Shown: positions 22,695-33,956, numbered from the stretch's first letter. The stretch: DNA of 64,000 nt from Lentinula raphanica (GCA_027919835.1 JANVFP010000055.1:1-64000), one strand, 5' to 3'. The notes: a model not told the origin generated them from the sequence alone. Made by a program: numbers and translations.

Positions 22695-23402
22695 ATGACA
22701 GACCAAGAACAAGCAATCTATGAGCACACCAAATCTTTCCTTTTCTCTTATTGTCAAGATGATAGAAATCGAATTGCAGAATTGGGGTATACCTGCTTGA
22801 CATTGAACCAGGTAAGCAAACAGTTGTGCCCTTGTCACTTTTACTATAAGACTGACAATGTTTCTCAATGATAACAATATTCATAGTCTCTTGGTCTTTG
22901 TGATCCCAAACACCCTTGGTTGATCAATCAGAACATGAATGGACTCCGGTACCTGTCATTGACAATTCTGCCACTTGATGCAGCAACAAAAGCACATTTT
23001 GCCTTGTTAGCTCTAACTTCACCTCAGAATTACTTGGAATATGGGCATATGAGATTTGTGGTCAACTTGGATGTTGAAAAACTGGAACAGTGGGTGTATC
23101 ATTCTATGTATGCAGGTATGAGGAAGCCAATTGACTGATAATGATACTCTCAGAGCTTTGGAGCAGATTAACAATTTCCTACGAAAACTTATAAAGACAC
23201 CTGGCAGGTTCACTCCATATGATGAAGACCAAGCCAAGCATTTCATGCAAACATTGAGTGGGTTGATTGTGGTGCAATTGGAAGTATGTATCACGATTTC
23301 ACATCAAAATTTTGATGCTTGACAACACATAATCTTGCATCTACTTAGAACTTTCCCATTGATCAACGTGCTCTAGAAATGTTTTCACGCATTTCAAGAT
23401 GA
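22695..23402 (+). CDS. family A protein, copy 2
   Basis: Exons 22695-22811, 22887-23089, 23154-23283, 23349-23402 encode 167 aa with the family intron phases 0, 2, 0. Conserved blocks: ELGYTCLTLNQ, SLGLCDPKHPWLIN, LPLDAATKAHFALLA, and NFPIDQRALEMF in the last exon. The frame is fully open although the surrounding DNA has lost most CpG. Every one of the eight CpG sites in exon 1 of copy 5 is TpG or CpA here. Function unknown. Confidence 0.8.
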
Positions 23403-25087
23403 TGGAACCAGTAGATTTACTGTGAATTTGTCTTGTATGCATACATCCAACTTGCTACTTTTAAGTTTTCACACATAGTTCAATGATTTGTGGCACTCTC
23501 AATACAAACTTTGTTGCAGCTTTGAGTGGGAATAATTGACTTTATGGATCTTCTTATCATACACTTGAGCTATGCTATCTGTTGCCATAAGATGTACCTA
23601 CTACTGTACTAATTGATACTTGAACCTCCACTGAACTTTATATATACTAAAAGTCTAAAGATGCTCAACACTAGGTTACTGTGATTCATTACAGCAACAT
23701 TTGGTTGGAATTTTTTGAAGGACTGGAAAGTCATTGGTACTCAGTGTCAAGACCATCTATCTATGAGTCTGACTTGGGAGACTAGTGGGTAGCAAAAGCA
23801 CTAGGCTCAGTGTCATAACTTCTGCCACATGGCCGACACATCAGAATGCTTACTCTCTCTATCAAGATGCATAAAGATCATCCTCCCCTGAACTTATTTT
23901 TTTGTTTTCCTCCCCTTTCATTCTGACACTACACAGGAATGAACCTTCTTAATACATGTTGCACAGGCTTCTGACTGCTGCACTGGCTATACTTCACATG
24001 GATAAATCTCACTCAATCAAAATCAGTACTAACACACACCTGTGTGGAGCTCCCACCCATGGCAATTCAATGTTAACTGGGACTCTCCTCACTTATATTC
24101 CATAATGGTTCATGACCTTGCCAATAGCCTGGGTGAAAATCAAGTTTTATATCAGAACTAACATCATCTTATCCAAGTTGACCAACTGGTGACATGCAGT
24201 TTTTCAAATTTTCTTACCCCCCTGCCAGTACTATATAGCAACAGTTGATGTTCTAACTATTCTGCTCGAAACATGTGAGACTATCGTAAGTATAGGATTC
24301 TCAGGAGCGCACGAATAAGTGCGAACGACTCGAATAATAGTATCTACCTGTGAGACTATCGTAAGTATAGGATCTACCATAAGGGAGTTAGTCCAAATGT
24401 ATGTATATGAATGTATGAGGGGCATTCACTCTCAGAAGCACACGAATAAGTGCGAACGACTGAGGGTGAGTCCCCGGGCTATGTAAGTATAAATATAGTA
24501 AGGACGGATCTCATCGAGAGTCGAAACAACGGAAGCATATAAGTAAAACATGTAAGAAATGTAAGTAAAAATTCAAGTAAATTTTCGTAGAGTGTCCATA
24601 TGATAGGTCATTGCCTCGTAGTCCGATTGGGGCTCTGACCATACGAACCATCTCCTTTCGACAAAACATTCAGAAAAATTTTGCACAGAATATGTATACT
24701 CACAAATGCCAATCCTAGGCATAACACAGGTTCAACAACCCAATTGTAATAAGTAGTAAGTACTAACATATTTAGTTACAATGCTTTATTGCTAGCCATT
24801 CCTGGTGCCTGTGTGACCTTCAAGCTCTATGCCACTACTTAACACCCATTATTCCAGGACATCTCTGACTAAGAGATAACCAAGGTTGCATTCTCATGAG
24901 AAACTAAAATTCAATAGCAATGGCAGGTAGCTTACAGAAGACCTCGGAGCGCTTGCTTCTCAAACAGAGGCATTGATTTGCACATACTCCCAACTCTATG
25001 ACTTTACAGAATCCAAAAAAAACTAGTTTCTTGACATGTTAAGGACATGTTTCTGTTCTTTACTCTGTCACGTAGCCTTGTGGGAGA
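23403..25087. other. AT-rich spacer between family A copies 2 and 3
   Basis: No gene. It contains the solo-LTR-like insert at about 24240-24680. The interval 24890-25090 resembles the upstream flank of copy 2 (ATAGCAATGGCAGGTAGCTT), so the two genes were duplicated with their promoters. Confidence 0.45.
24240..24680. mobile_element. solo-LTR-like insertion
   Basis: This stretch keeps many CpG sites while its neighbours have almost none. It has tandem direct repeats (GTGAGACTATCGTAAGTATAG twice; AATAAGTGCGAACGACT twice) and a promoter-like GTATAAATATAG at about 24487. The probable right end is near ACAAAACA at 24668. Exact ends and a target duplication could not be fixed, and there is no internal coding region. 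Confidence 0.45.
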
Positions 25088-25095
25088 TATATAAA
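25088..25095 (+). promoter_or_regulatory. TATA box of family A copy 3
   Basis: TATATAAA, 70 bp before the start codon, as in copy 2. Confidence 0.65.
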
Positions 25096-25157
25096 CTCCA
25101 AGTTGTGTTATGATTAATAACTTACAGGTATCCCTCTTAGTTATACCACACAGAACC

Positions 25158-25840
25158 ATGGAAAATGATGCAGAAGAACAAGCCAAATTTTATGAATGGA
25201 CAGAAACATTTCTGTTATCTCATAGTCATCTTCCAGCTGCAGGATTAGGATACAAATGCTTAGAGCTGAACAAGGTAAACAAGTATTCATGCTCTTGAAT
25301 GTATTTGCATTGCTGATATTAAGAATGATTCATAGAAATTGGGCCTTTGTGATCCCAAACAGCCTTGGGTGGTCAATGAAGAAGGACTTCAGCACATGTC
25401 ATTGGCTTGTTTGCCACTTGATGCAGCAACAAAGGCACACTTTGCCTTGCTGGCTATAGATAATCATTATATGATGCACAAACAGGCAAAATTTTTTGTC
25501 AAGCCATTCAAGCTCAAGGAACTGGAGCAGTAAGAGTATCATTTAATTGAGCATTACTATGGAAGATGATGGACTAACATCATTCCCAGAATTCTGCAGA
25601 GTATCAGTGATTTCCTCCAAAAACTTATACTTCAGTCTTCTGTTGTCCTCAATAATGAAGATGACAAATGGGCTGAAGAGTTCTTGAAAGCCTTGAGCAG
25701 TTTGTTTGAAGTGGGAATCAAGGTATGTATCTGATATCATGATTACACATGACCGTAGCAATCCAGGCTAATGATGCAATGTTTGGATACTGCAGGAGTT
25801 CCCCATCAATCAAGATACTGTGAATATGTTTTACCACTGA
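25158..25840 (+). CDS. family A protein, copy 3 (divergent)
   Basis: Exons 25158-25274, 25336-25529, 25590-25722, 25796-25840 encode 162 aa. Exon count and phases match the family. Blocks are LGYKCLELNK, KLGLCDPKQPWVVNEEG, LPLDAATKAHFALLA, and EFPINQDTVNMF at the end. It differs from copy 2 more than copies 1 and 4 differ from each other, and exon 2 is shorter by three codons. Tandem neighbour of copy 2 in the same orientation. Function unknown. Confidence 0.75.
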
Positions 25841-26651
25841 GGCTTGAATTTTTGAACTGCCTTGAGCCTGAATTAGTTGAGAATTAATTCCTCAACCTTT
25901 ACTACATGGTCTGTACTTAGTAGTAGATGTTATCAATCGTCATACTTGATTTGGTTTAGTAGTACATAAATGTCACTGCATTCAAATACCTCTGAGACTT
26001 AGCTTAACCAACTTCATTTTTGTTTACCAACTCCTTTATGTCACCAGCAAAATATTCCTGCTATGGAGCATCATCAATCCAAATGATGAACAATGAATGT
26101 TAAAACCAAGTATGCTCAACCCTTGAGTCAATGATATTGTACTTGCTTTGAAATGACAAAGGATGAGCCACAGGTGACAGAATCAAAGGGATTTGGTAAG
26201 GGTGTTCAACTGAATGTTTGGCTCATCATTGAGTGCTGAAGCAAAAGAGACTGGTGCCAGGTGAATCAATAAGAGGGTGTTGTGAGTATTGGTTCAGCTT
26301 TCAGAATCAACCTGAGGAATTCAGAGAAAACAAAATCAGAGGAAGGAGGCAAGTTGAAGTTGACCTGGAGTGCAGGCTTACATAAGCGTTCATATGCATA
26401 GATTTTCCCAAGAGGTGAGGCTGATCCAGATCTTTGAGATGATTCCACGACCTCCCCTCCCCCCCAAAAAACAGGAAGGTTGCCAATTGCCAAGTACACA
26501 GGCTACAGCTGTTTGTAATCATGGCAATGGTGAACCAAATGTAACAGTGAACACTGCTCTCTTCATCTCCATTGACCTCAGCAACAAACCATTGATTCAA
26601 ACATTGAATTTGGTCTGAGAGTTCTTCGGTCTCTTTTCACAAGTTATTCAA
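25841..26651. other. non-coding; includes the empty paralogous site of the DNA transposon
   Basis: 26290-26400 matches the two flanks of the transposon (53700-53769 and 60157-60200) joined together. AGTTGAAGT at about 26351 stands where AGTGAGAGT is duplicated there. No gene supported. Confidence 0.5.
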
Positions 26652-27005
26652 GTACTGTACTGTTTCGACCACTTGTTCACAGGATGTGACAGGTGACACC
26701 CCCTGTTCAGTATTTTTGGTGTTCACAGGTCTGGGTGACCAGTGACAGCCCCAAGAAAAGTTGTTCACTGGGGTCTACACCACTCATATCCAGTAGCTTC
26801 AGCTATAATAAATCTATCCTGCATTGTTGTATCATAAAAACAAATATTTTTGCCTTGTAGAGATACTTCTGGCTATATAAAAATTATTTACCTTTGGATG
26901 TCACAGTGTTCACCAGTCTCGGTGACTGGTGACACCCCCCTGTGAACTGTTCATTTTGGGCCCAGGTGACCCATGACTGAACAAGTGGTCATAACGGTAC
27001 AGTAC
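26652..27005. mobile_element. 354-bp MITE with 28-bp terminal inverted repeats
   Basis: The left end GTACTGTACTGTTTCGACCA continues to CTTGTTCA; the right end is its reverse complement with three mismatches. Subterminal GGTGACACCCCC appears on the left (about 26691) and again near 26930. No ORF. Unrelated to the CATCAGG family. No clear target duplication. Confidence 0.7.
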
Positions 27006-27829
27006 CAGCCACCATGACCTCCTCACAACACCCAAAACTTGACTCTTATCTTGTTCAAAGTTGAAAGAAGTCCAACAACTGATGTGTTCAACAAATGGAG
27101 ACGTGTCACTCACAGTGAGGGATAACAATTCCTTGGAAATGAGTAGCTCAGTGTGTGCTATCAATAGGTCCATCATGGGGATTCATTGAAAATTCAAGAG
27201 TTGTAACTTGACTGGTGCATGTTGGCTTGTTCTTGCACTCTTCTTGCACTAACTCTCAAAAGCTATAGAGGTAGCAGCCCACATGCCCTGGCTTCATTGG
27301 GACTGGAATAATTGCTTTTATCTACCTGCTCCTCAATGTTCACGCTGTTCATCATCCTACTTAGTGTACTTACAAGCTAGTGTCCTCAGTAGTCACTTGA
27401 TACTAAATACAAAAGTGTTCAAACTGTTGCTCTCCCCACACAGATGGTACTGTCTGCTGCTCATGTGTGTCTGCTTACAACCTGGAGCTCGAAGGCCTGA
27501 CCGGTGACCTGCTGCGTCTCATGTTACACAACATTCAATACCGCCATTTATCTAAGTCTTTCTCGTTGAACTTGCAGCCTCTTGCAGGCAAGCGCACTAC
27601 GCGTCTATGTCTTAGTTTGGCCAAATCGGCAGCCTGCGGCATTTCGGCGATGTCAAAAATCCCTTGTGGCACCTGTCATCTCAAGATCTTGAATCGGGCT
27701 CACCTCTTGGGTTTTCCCTGGTTTTCCTTCCAGTTCCTTTCTCGTACTTCCACTAGTAGTATGTCTTTACTAGCCTCTCCTCCACTGACAATTACCACTG
27801 CTTGAACACAATTCTTGCAAAAGCTTTTG
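27006..27829. other. border of the CpG-poor block
   Basis: No gene supported. Composition changes sharply at about 27.47 kb to CpG-containing DNA. From about 27.70 kb the sequence matches 60.24 kb onward. Confidence 0.4.
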
Positions 27830-28363
27830 CTCCTCGTACCCTCATAGACGCTATCGTCGTCGAGTTGCGAGGATTAATCATTAAAGTTACTAAGTATCGA
27901 ATCGGACGAGACTGCGATGAAGGCTGTTCGCTTGCATACACACGCGACCGACGTTGCTCAGTAATTCTATGGTTAGTGCCCCAAACTTAGACCATGAAAT
28001 GTCTTGTGTGCACTGATTGTACAAAATCCTCAGTGTCAGAAAACAAAAAAACAACAATGCGGGCCTGAACCAACAGTAAGTATACACGCGCAAAGGTGGA
28101 GCCTCATAGCGAAACTTGTTTTAAATGAAATCAGGTGGGCATACATCAACTTCAGAAACTCACCATTGAACACTTTACAGTGCTACAGACCTCTCTGCTG
28201 CTGGCAGCCTGTGGATCATGCTGGATCATGGTTGTTTCGTCTCGCAGCTGAGGTGTGTCGTACACGTTACAACCGGGGCTAAGATTGTGCTTGAGCTCAC
28301 ACATGTCTACGTAGATGCTCACTACAAAAAGCCTCTACAGGAATTCCAGTAACCAATCAAACC
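27830..28363 (+). pseudogene. decayed small gene upstream of family B copy C
   Basis: Exon-like pieces match 60390-60893, with the final piece reading KIVLELTHVYVDAHYKKPLQ to a TAA just before family B. A similar tail (LQLTYDYIDTHY) precedes family B copy A at about 49855. The joins do not give one clean frame in either copy, so I call it a remnant of an unrecognised gene. Confidence 0.3.
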
Positions 28364-28373
28364 ATCTACTTCA

Positions 28374-29158
28374 ATGACCCTGGAGTCATCGGAAGCTTTC
28401 CAACCGACAATCGCTGCTCTGACTTGGTTGAGGGTCAAAGCACAGCGTAAGGATGATCCCCTTGCGCGTTATGCATCCACATTGCTCAACATTGTGGGCA
28501 GTTATGATAAGGTATAGGAAGTTCTCTTTTTGAATTCTGACACGTCTAATGATAGATAACATAGGACTTTCCAACCATTGTCAAAGCCCTCATCAAAGCG
28601 GTGTACGAATTCGCAATCAACATTATCGAAACCAACGGTAAACCAACTTTGGAGTGAGTACCAAGTAAGCCGTGCGGCGAGTGACGGTTTTTAATGACAT
28701 CTCTCAATCCGACAGTGACCTTCATAATCTGCAATCCATCGAGGCGTTCATGAAAGCAGACTCCAGTGACCGAAACTTTGTCGCAAAGGCTGGGGCATTG
28801 TACACTCGGTTTCGATTAGAGTCAAAGGTTTGTAAACCTTGCTTACTTCAGGTCATCTGTCCGACGAAATCTTATCAATTCCATATAGACCAGACTTGGA
28901 GGCTATTCACATCCGAATCCATTCTCGCAGGGTTCATACCGGCAGAATTTTAATGCTTGTACAATCAATTACGCGATGGGCAATATCAATACCACCACGA
29001 ACAATAATATGTTCTCGTACTTGAACTGCTTCAACGAGGTGCACAATTCGGAGATTGCGTATGGCAACGTGAACGTCAACATGTGTCAGCCTCGCAGCGA
29101 TCCGCCTCATTTTTCGCCACTGAGCCCCACTGGTAACGGTCTTGGGGTCAGAGTGTGA
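28374..29158 (+). CDS. family B protein, copy C (truncated)
   Basis: Exons 28374-28511, 28565-28653, 28716-28827, 28889-29158 give 202 aa. Conserved blocks: MTLESSEAFQPTIAALTWL, then IVKALIKAVYEFAINI, then DLHNLQSIEAFMKAD. Exon 4 follows copy D (PRSDPPHFSPLSPTGNGLG). It then carries one extra base relative to copy D near 29145 and stops at TGA 29156-29158. Homologous DNA continues to about 29340 out of frame, so the protein has lost over 200 C-terminal residues and may be non-functional. Confidence 0.6.
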
Positions 29159-30671
29159 CACGCTCGAGGCTCACTCGAGTACCCATCCCCCCGACAGTGG
29201 GGCTTTCCCCTCGAGTTCACCGTTACGAGGACAGGACGACGCTGCTGATACGACCCCCTTTTCTCCCTTATAATCACCGGGAGACGCAGTCAGCTCCTCG
29301 ATCAATCACAGCACACTCGTTTACTCCGGGGCGAAACAAAATTCCAAAGCTGAGTGTTCATTATGGTGGGGGTGGTGGGGGTGGGTGGGGTTGGTGGGGG
29401 TGGTGGGGAAAGAGCGAACAGCTTCCGGTAGACTCGTCCCCAGTCGGTTACCGGCTTCCGGAGTCCCCTGTAACTCTGATTAGTGAACAATGTCTAGCTC
29501 TTTCTTTCACTCTCCATTCACTCTGTCCACCATATCTAGATTCTATAATCTGATGTCTTTTGACTTGGACGCTTTTGGTGAACTTTCGCCTGCTTCCACG
29601 GAGAAAACCACCAAAACATTGGCATGCAACGCCAAGTGGACCTTGGCCATTTTTGGACATCGACGACGAGATAGATCCTGTTCAGTTCACCTCACCACCG
29701 CCGCAGCCCAAGTTTGAAGAAGATGAGGAAACGGAAAACGGATCTGGGCCAGTTGTTGGCTCGAGGCCATATTGGTCGCATTATCCACAATCCCAGTTTG
29801 CGAACTGGACGCAGTGGCAACAACATAAGAGTGGCATCGCGAGGGTTGTCAATAGACGACTTCCACTGCAATGATAGAACTGCAATATATATACAAGCTT
29901 GACGTTAGCTCTGATGGGATTTTTCGCGCTGATAGCGTTCGTTCGAACGAGAAGAGCGGGTTCAAGAGAAGTAACGGAGAGTATTGAGAATTTTAGGTGA
30001 AAAGGTTCGTATGCTGATGTGCCTCCTATGGTGAGTCGTCCGCTCACTTCTTGGTAGCCACTTCCCGATGCTCGAATCAAAGTTCTTTTCGTTGATAATC
30101 TATCTGGACCAGTAAGATGGCTCTTCCCAAATAAAAAATCATTTCAGCTGACTCTTCTTTCTTCAGGCCATCTTCGGGATGAATATCATGGAGATCAACC
30201 CTGGTTGTCCACATTACCTCGCTGCCGCGATCCCACTCACCGTTCTGACCGTGTGGATGATGAGGATGCAGTATCGACCGAACAACGATCTCGAGCTGCA
30301 ATTCCATCTAATCTACACAGGCCGGTCCGCGTTGCTCCCCTCAGTCTCTCGAGGAGGGTATGGAGCGCGATGTGGTGGCCGCTTCGAGCACGGTTCCCAA
30401 CTCCTGTCTCTCTGTTGGAACGCCATCGCTTTCGTCCTTGGGTGCCAACAGAATAGATGCGAAATGCTAGTTCAATATGCCTGGAACGGGCTTCCTCTCG
30501 TATCTGTTGCCGAAGTACTTCACCCCTGCGCTCTTGGATCCCTTCTGCCGGTTTCTAGTTGGTGATGGAAGGGCTTTTCTTTGACAATTCATTGACAGTG
30601 CTGTTTGTCTTTGCCCAGATACGTTTACAGTGTACAGGTGAGAATATCGATTATAAATCTCAAGTGAATAT
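29159..30671. other. decayed coding debris
   Basis: 29159-29340 is the out-of-frame remainder of family B exon 4. A G-rich tract occupies 29365-29410. From 29550 to 29875 two overlapping plus-strand frames look coding but need a frameshift to join (acidic segment FEEDEETENGSG). From 30169 a frame after a good acceptor reads GHLRDEYHGDQPWLSTLPRC and ends at TAG 30456. No intact gene can be assembled. Confidence 0.3.
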
Positions 30672-31600
30672 TCATTCTCGATGAGATGTAAAGACCCAAT
30701 CTTCAAATTTCATTCCCTGTTCTGGTTTGCTGCGACATCTCGTGAAAAAACGACTTCTACCTGAACGAACATTCACATACTTACATTCGGAACCGCCATA
30801 GTAATTCAAGACCACGTTCAAGTTATCAATTATCAAAAAATATTTCTGCGTTCCAGTGGGCATGGTCATGGACAGTTGAATGATAGGTATCCCCCCCCCA
30901 GCGTTGTAGAATTCAGAATCGTGGATTGTCATAGTATTTGGATGAATCGTTGTGTATCGTCTTGATGATGGTGGCAACGGTATAGCAGTGGGATTTGTAG
31001 GTGTGCTGTTTACTCCTATATCTTCTCCAAACTGAGGTATATCTTCGGCGTCGTTGGCTGCAATTTGAGAATGCCACTGCCAAAAAGTTCCGAGTTGATT
31101 CAGTCTTATCTACACGGTTCTGGAGTTCAAATGGTGCAAAACTTCAATCTCAAGGCAAAACTCACCTCTAGATCATTTCGTCTGCTTTTGACTTCCGCGT
31201 CAACTGTCTGAATTCTCTCTAGATCGCTTCTTTTCATGGACAAAGAGATAATGCTACTCCTTCCTCTGAACGACTTTATTAGTAGTTCAACTTGTCCTAC
31301 TGAGGTAGTCAATTACTGACAAGCAGCAATTCAGGGTCACTGCTTACTCGAATAAATTCAACAGATTTTTTCCAAGATGCATTAGAATGAGCTCTCTCTT
31401 CCGGAAGACAGGTGCTGACACTGTTGAGTATTTGTAATTGACAACATTAATAGCATCGAGGATTTCATTTGCAATAGCTTGTATCTGCTGCTGATATTGG
31501 TGAGTTTGCAAGAATGTAGTCTGTGATGCGTTTAGCTTCTCTCTCCAGTGCCATGTAGCTCAGAATTTACCTACCTGATGTTGGAGATGCTGAGCGATGC
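30672..31600 (-). pseudogene. multi-exon minus-strand gene remnant
   Basis: Exon-like frames on the minus strand: a start near 31597 (MHRSASPTS), then a helical stretch TTFLQTHQYQQQIQAIANEI...MHLGKNLLNLF ending at a donor at about 31350. Next comes SMKRSDLERIQTVDAEVKSR, and then a frame with HPNTMTIHDSEFYNAGGG passing a 9-base C run at 30891-30899. The second and third pieces do not join in frame, so the gene is probably broken, or the homopolymer length is in error. Confidence 0.35.
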
Positions 31601-31616
31601 ATGCTAATCTGCATGC

Positions 31617-32960
31617 CTTTCGACACATTACACATCTAAACAACGCCCTGCGAGATCTGATCTACCCAAACCTCCTTTCCAACCACCCCCAGACATGAGC
31701 AGTACAAAGGCCATACTGTATCATGGTTTTCAGACCTCCTACACAGCGCAGATTCTGTCGACGAACGCCGTGTAGAAACCGATCACAAACTGGAGACAGA
31801 GTAGACAGAGGCGAACAGTCACGAGTCCCACAGGACTACAGCAAACTCTTCCACAAACGCGAGTTCGGTATAGAACTGCAGCAGAGTGTGGGCAAAAAGG
31901 GACTACAACGGAACGGCGGATTGAAGGGATCTGTTTGTTCTGGTGATGCTCCGCGACCGAAGGATGAGGAGATAGAGTTCAGCAGCTGACGGCAGCGTCG
32001 AAGAGAAGAAAGGCGCCGTTTTAGGAAGGTGCTGGTTGTGGGCTCCAAGCATAATCAACCGTAGTGCATGCTCGACGATTGGAAGTCGGTTGGAGTGAAG
32101 GGGAGAGTGCAGTGGTTTTGGACATAGTTTTCTTGTTTGTCTCGGTCAGTTTTGGAGCTCAAGAAAGATATTAATTCTTGATGGGTAAGAAAAAGATGAG
32201 TGGGGTGGCGGCGGTGGAGGGTAAGGGAAACACGCCGTCAAGCCAAACCCCCTTCCTACACGATCTCTTCCCGTGATGATGATTTCCGGGATGCGAGGTT
32301 GTTCCCCTTCCCTTGGCTTCTTCCCTTTCGTATCCCATTCTTTATCGCGTATTTGATGTGTTCTAACCCGCGTCCGCATGTTCGCGGTTCAGGCCGGTGA
32401 AGGTCGACGAAGATTTGAACGCGTTGCCTGCGTTTGAGCTGTAAATGGAAGCCTCCATGGATACGCGTGAGGGACGGAGCATGGAATAGTATACGCTGTA
32501 CGGCGAGGACCTTCTCTGTCGTCGTCAGAGGGAAAACACGGATCTACGTTAAGCCAAGACGTAGACTCAACGTTTCCGAACGAGCTAAAGCCTGGTAAGG
32601 CCAGAGGAAGTTGGTGGGTTTGGAAACAGGGAAGGAGGTCGTGGCCAGGTTTACGCGGCCTTGGCATCAGGAAAAGGTGGAGAACGCGCTCCTCCTGCCT
32701 GAACCCGTTCGCTTGAACGGATTCCGCAACGAGTTTCCTCCATTCTTGTGTTCGTGAGCGAGAGGCTGTTCAGCTCGTTTGAGTTTGCGTGCCGCTTTTT
32801 GCAGCTCCGCTTCTGGCGCAGAGGAGATAGACAGAAAAGAGGAGGTGAAGAGTACGCGTCCAAAGCCCAAGTTGGCAGCCAGCAAAGCCTCGCCTAAGGA
32901 GAGGCTGGGCGTCTGCTAGCTGTAGCGGGCGTGGACCAACATTCTTCTCTATTTGCAGCC
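31617..32960 (+). repeat. dispersed repeat R, copy 2
   Basis: Matches 42478-43890 over most of its length, including the block near CGTCCAAAGCCCAAGTTGGC (32860 against 43785). It matches copy 1 (16405-17300) over its first part. No frame is conserved between copies, so it is called non-coding. Confidence 0.65.
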
Positions 32961-33956
32961 TCAAAGTTCTTGGAATAATCAACGCCGCGCCTTGTAGGAT
33001 TGCTATAGAACATATAGATCCCTTGGAGGTAATGGGAGAGGGTCTCAGTGGGTAGGGTGGTCACCAGTCAAACGCTGAGCGCTGATGGGCTGGTTGGTTG
33101 AGTTTGAAGAGAGGGGTATTGGGAGGAGTTTGGGAGGGAGAGACGATGATTACTTGTGGAGGGGGACAGAGGTTTAGGTTGTTGGGAACGGAGTACTTCA
33201 GATCAATGCCAGCCTATTCTTGTCGTCGGTGAGACGACGCCTGAGCGGACTGGGTTGAGTGGAGGATAGATGGGGTTCCCGCGCGGACATCGGGGTACGG
33301 GAGACAGCGTCACGACGTGCATCAAAGTCACTTCTTTCCCTCCTTCGTCGTCGTCATCTGGATCCTCTTCATTCTTCATCCTCGTCAGAAGATTGGTATC
33401 CCTCTTCTACATTCCTCTTCCCGAGACCTCCTCATCCGAATCAGAATCCTGCGGCAGCACAGACATATGATATGGTATTTGTATTTGTCCTCGTGGGATG
33501 ATTCTGGGATGATAGGGAAGTTGGCCTCCTTCGCCTCCTCCTCCCACACCATTTAACTTTCAAGCAGGAGAAGGAGGTATAGATCGTGAGCGAGTGTGTA
33601 AGTGAGTGAGATCTTCGTGTCGTGATTGGCTGGGTGGTGAGCGGGGTAACGGATTTGAGCGGTCCTCTCTATGAAGTACGTTTCTTGATCGACTCAACGC
33701 CGTTCTTGTTTGATGCTCTCTATGCTTCTTCTCGTCTCTTCTCATCTCGTTTTTGTTCTTGCAGTTGGAAGTCTTATTCTGTGCAAGACGACAACGAGAA
33801 GGTTGATGAATGTGGGAGAAGGGATGTTGAATTTTGAACGTTGAACGTTGCAATGTTGAGGTTGAACAAAAGAGAAAAAAAAGGAAAAAAGGAAGGACGA
33901 ACGTGAGATCAGATCTCGTTTAGACGTTAACAGGGATCGTACCCAATAGGACAGAA
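32961..33956. other. non-coding with a local duplication
   Basis: 33005-33190 matches 34485-34640 (CCCTTGGAGGTAAT, GGGAGGGAGAGA and CTTGTGGAGGG blocks). C/T-rich DNA follows. No gene supported. Confidence 0.4.

Larger units (their letters stand above)
21640..23420. repeat. inverted segmental duplication, arm 1
   Basis: Matches 51815-53600 in reverse complement, including the flank around AACCAATAACCACATATTTG and the whole of family A copy 2 against copy 5. CpG sites of the other arm are largely TpG or CpA here. Confidence 0.8.

Noticed and set aside
32639..32655. GCATCAGGAAAAGG as a further MITE end
   Set aside because: No matching partner end or subterminal motif; it lies within repeat R and the equivalent site in copy 3 lacks it.
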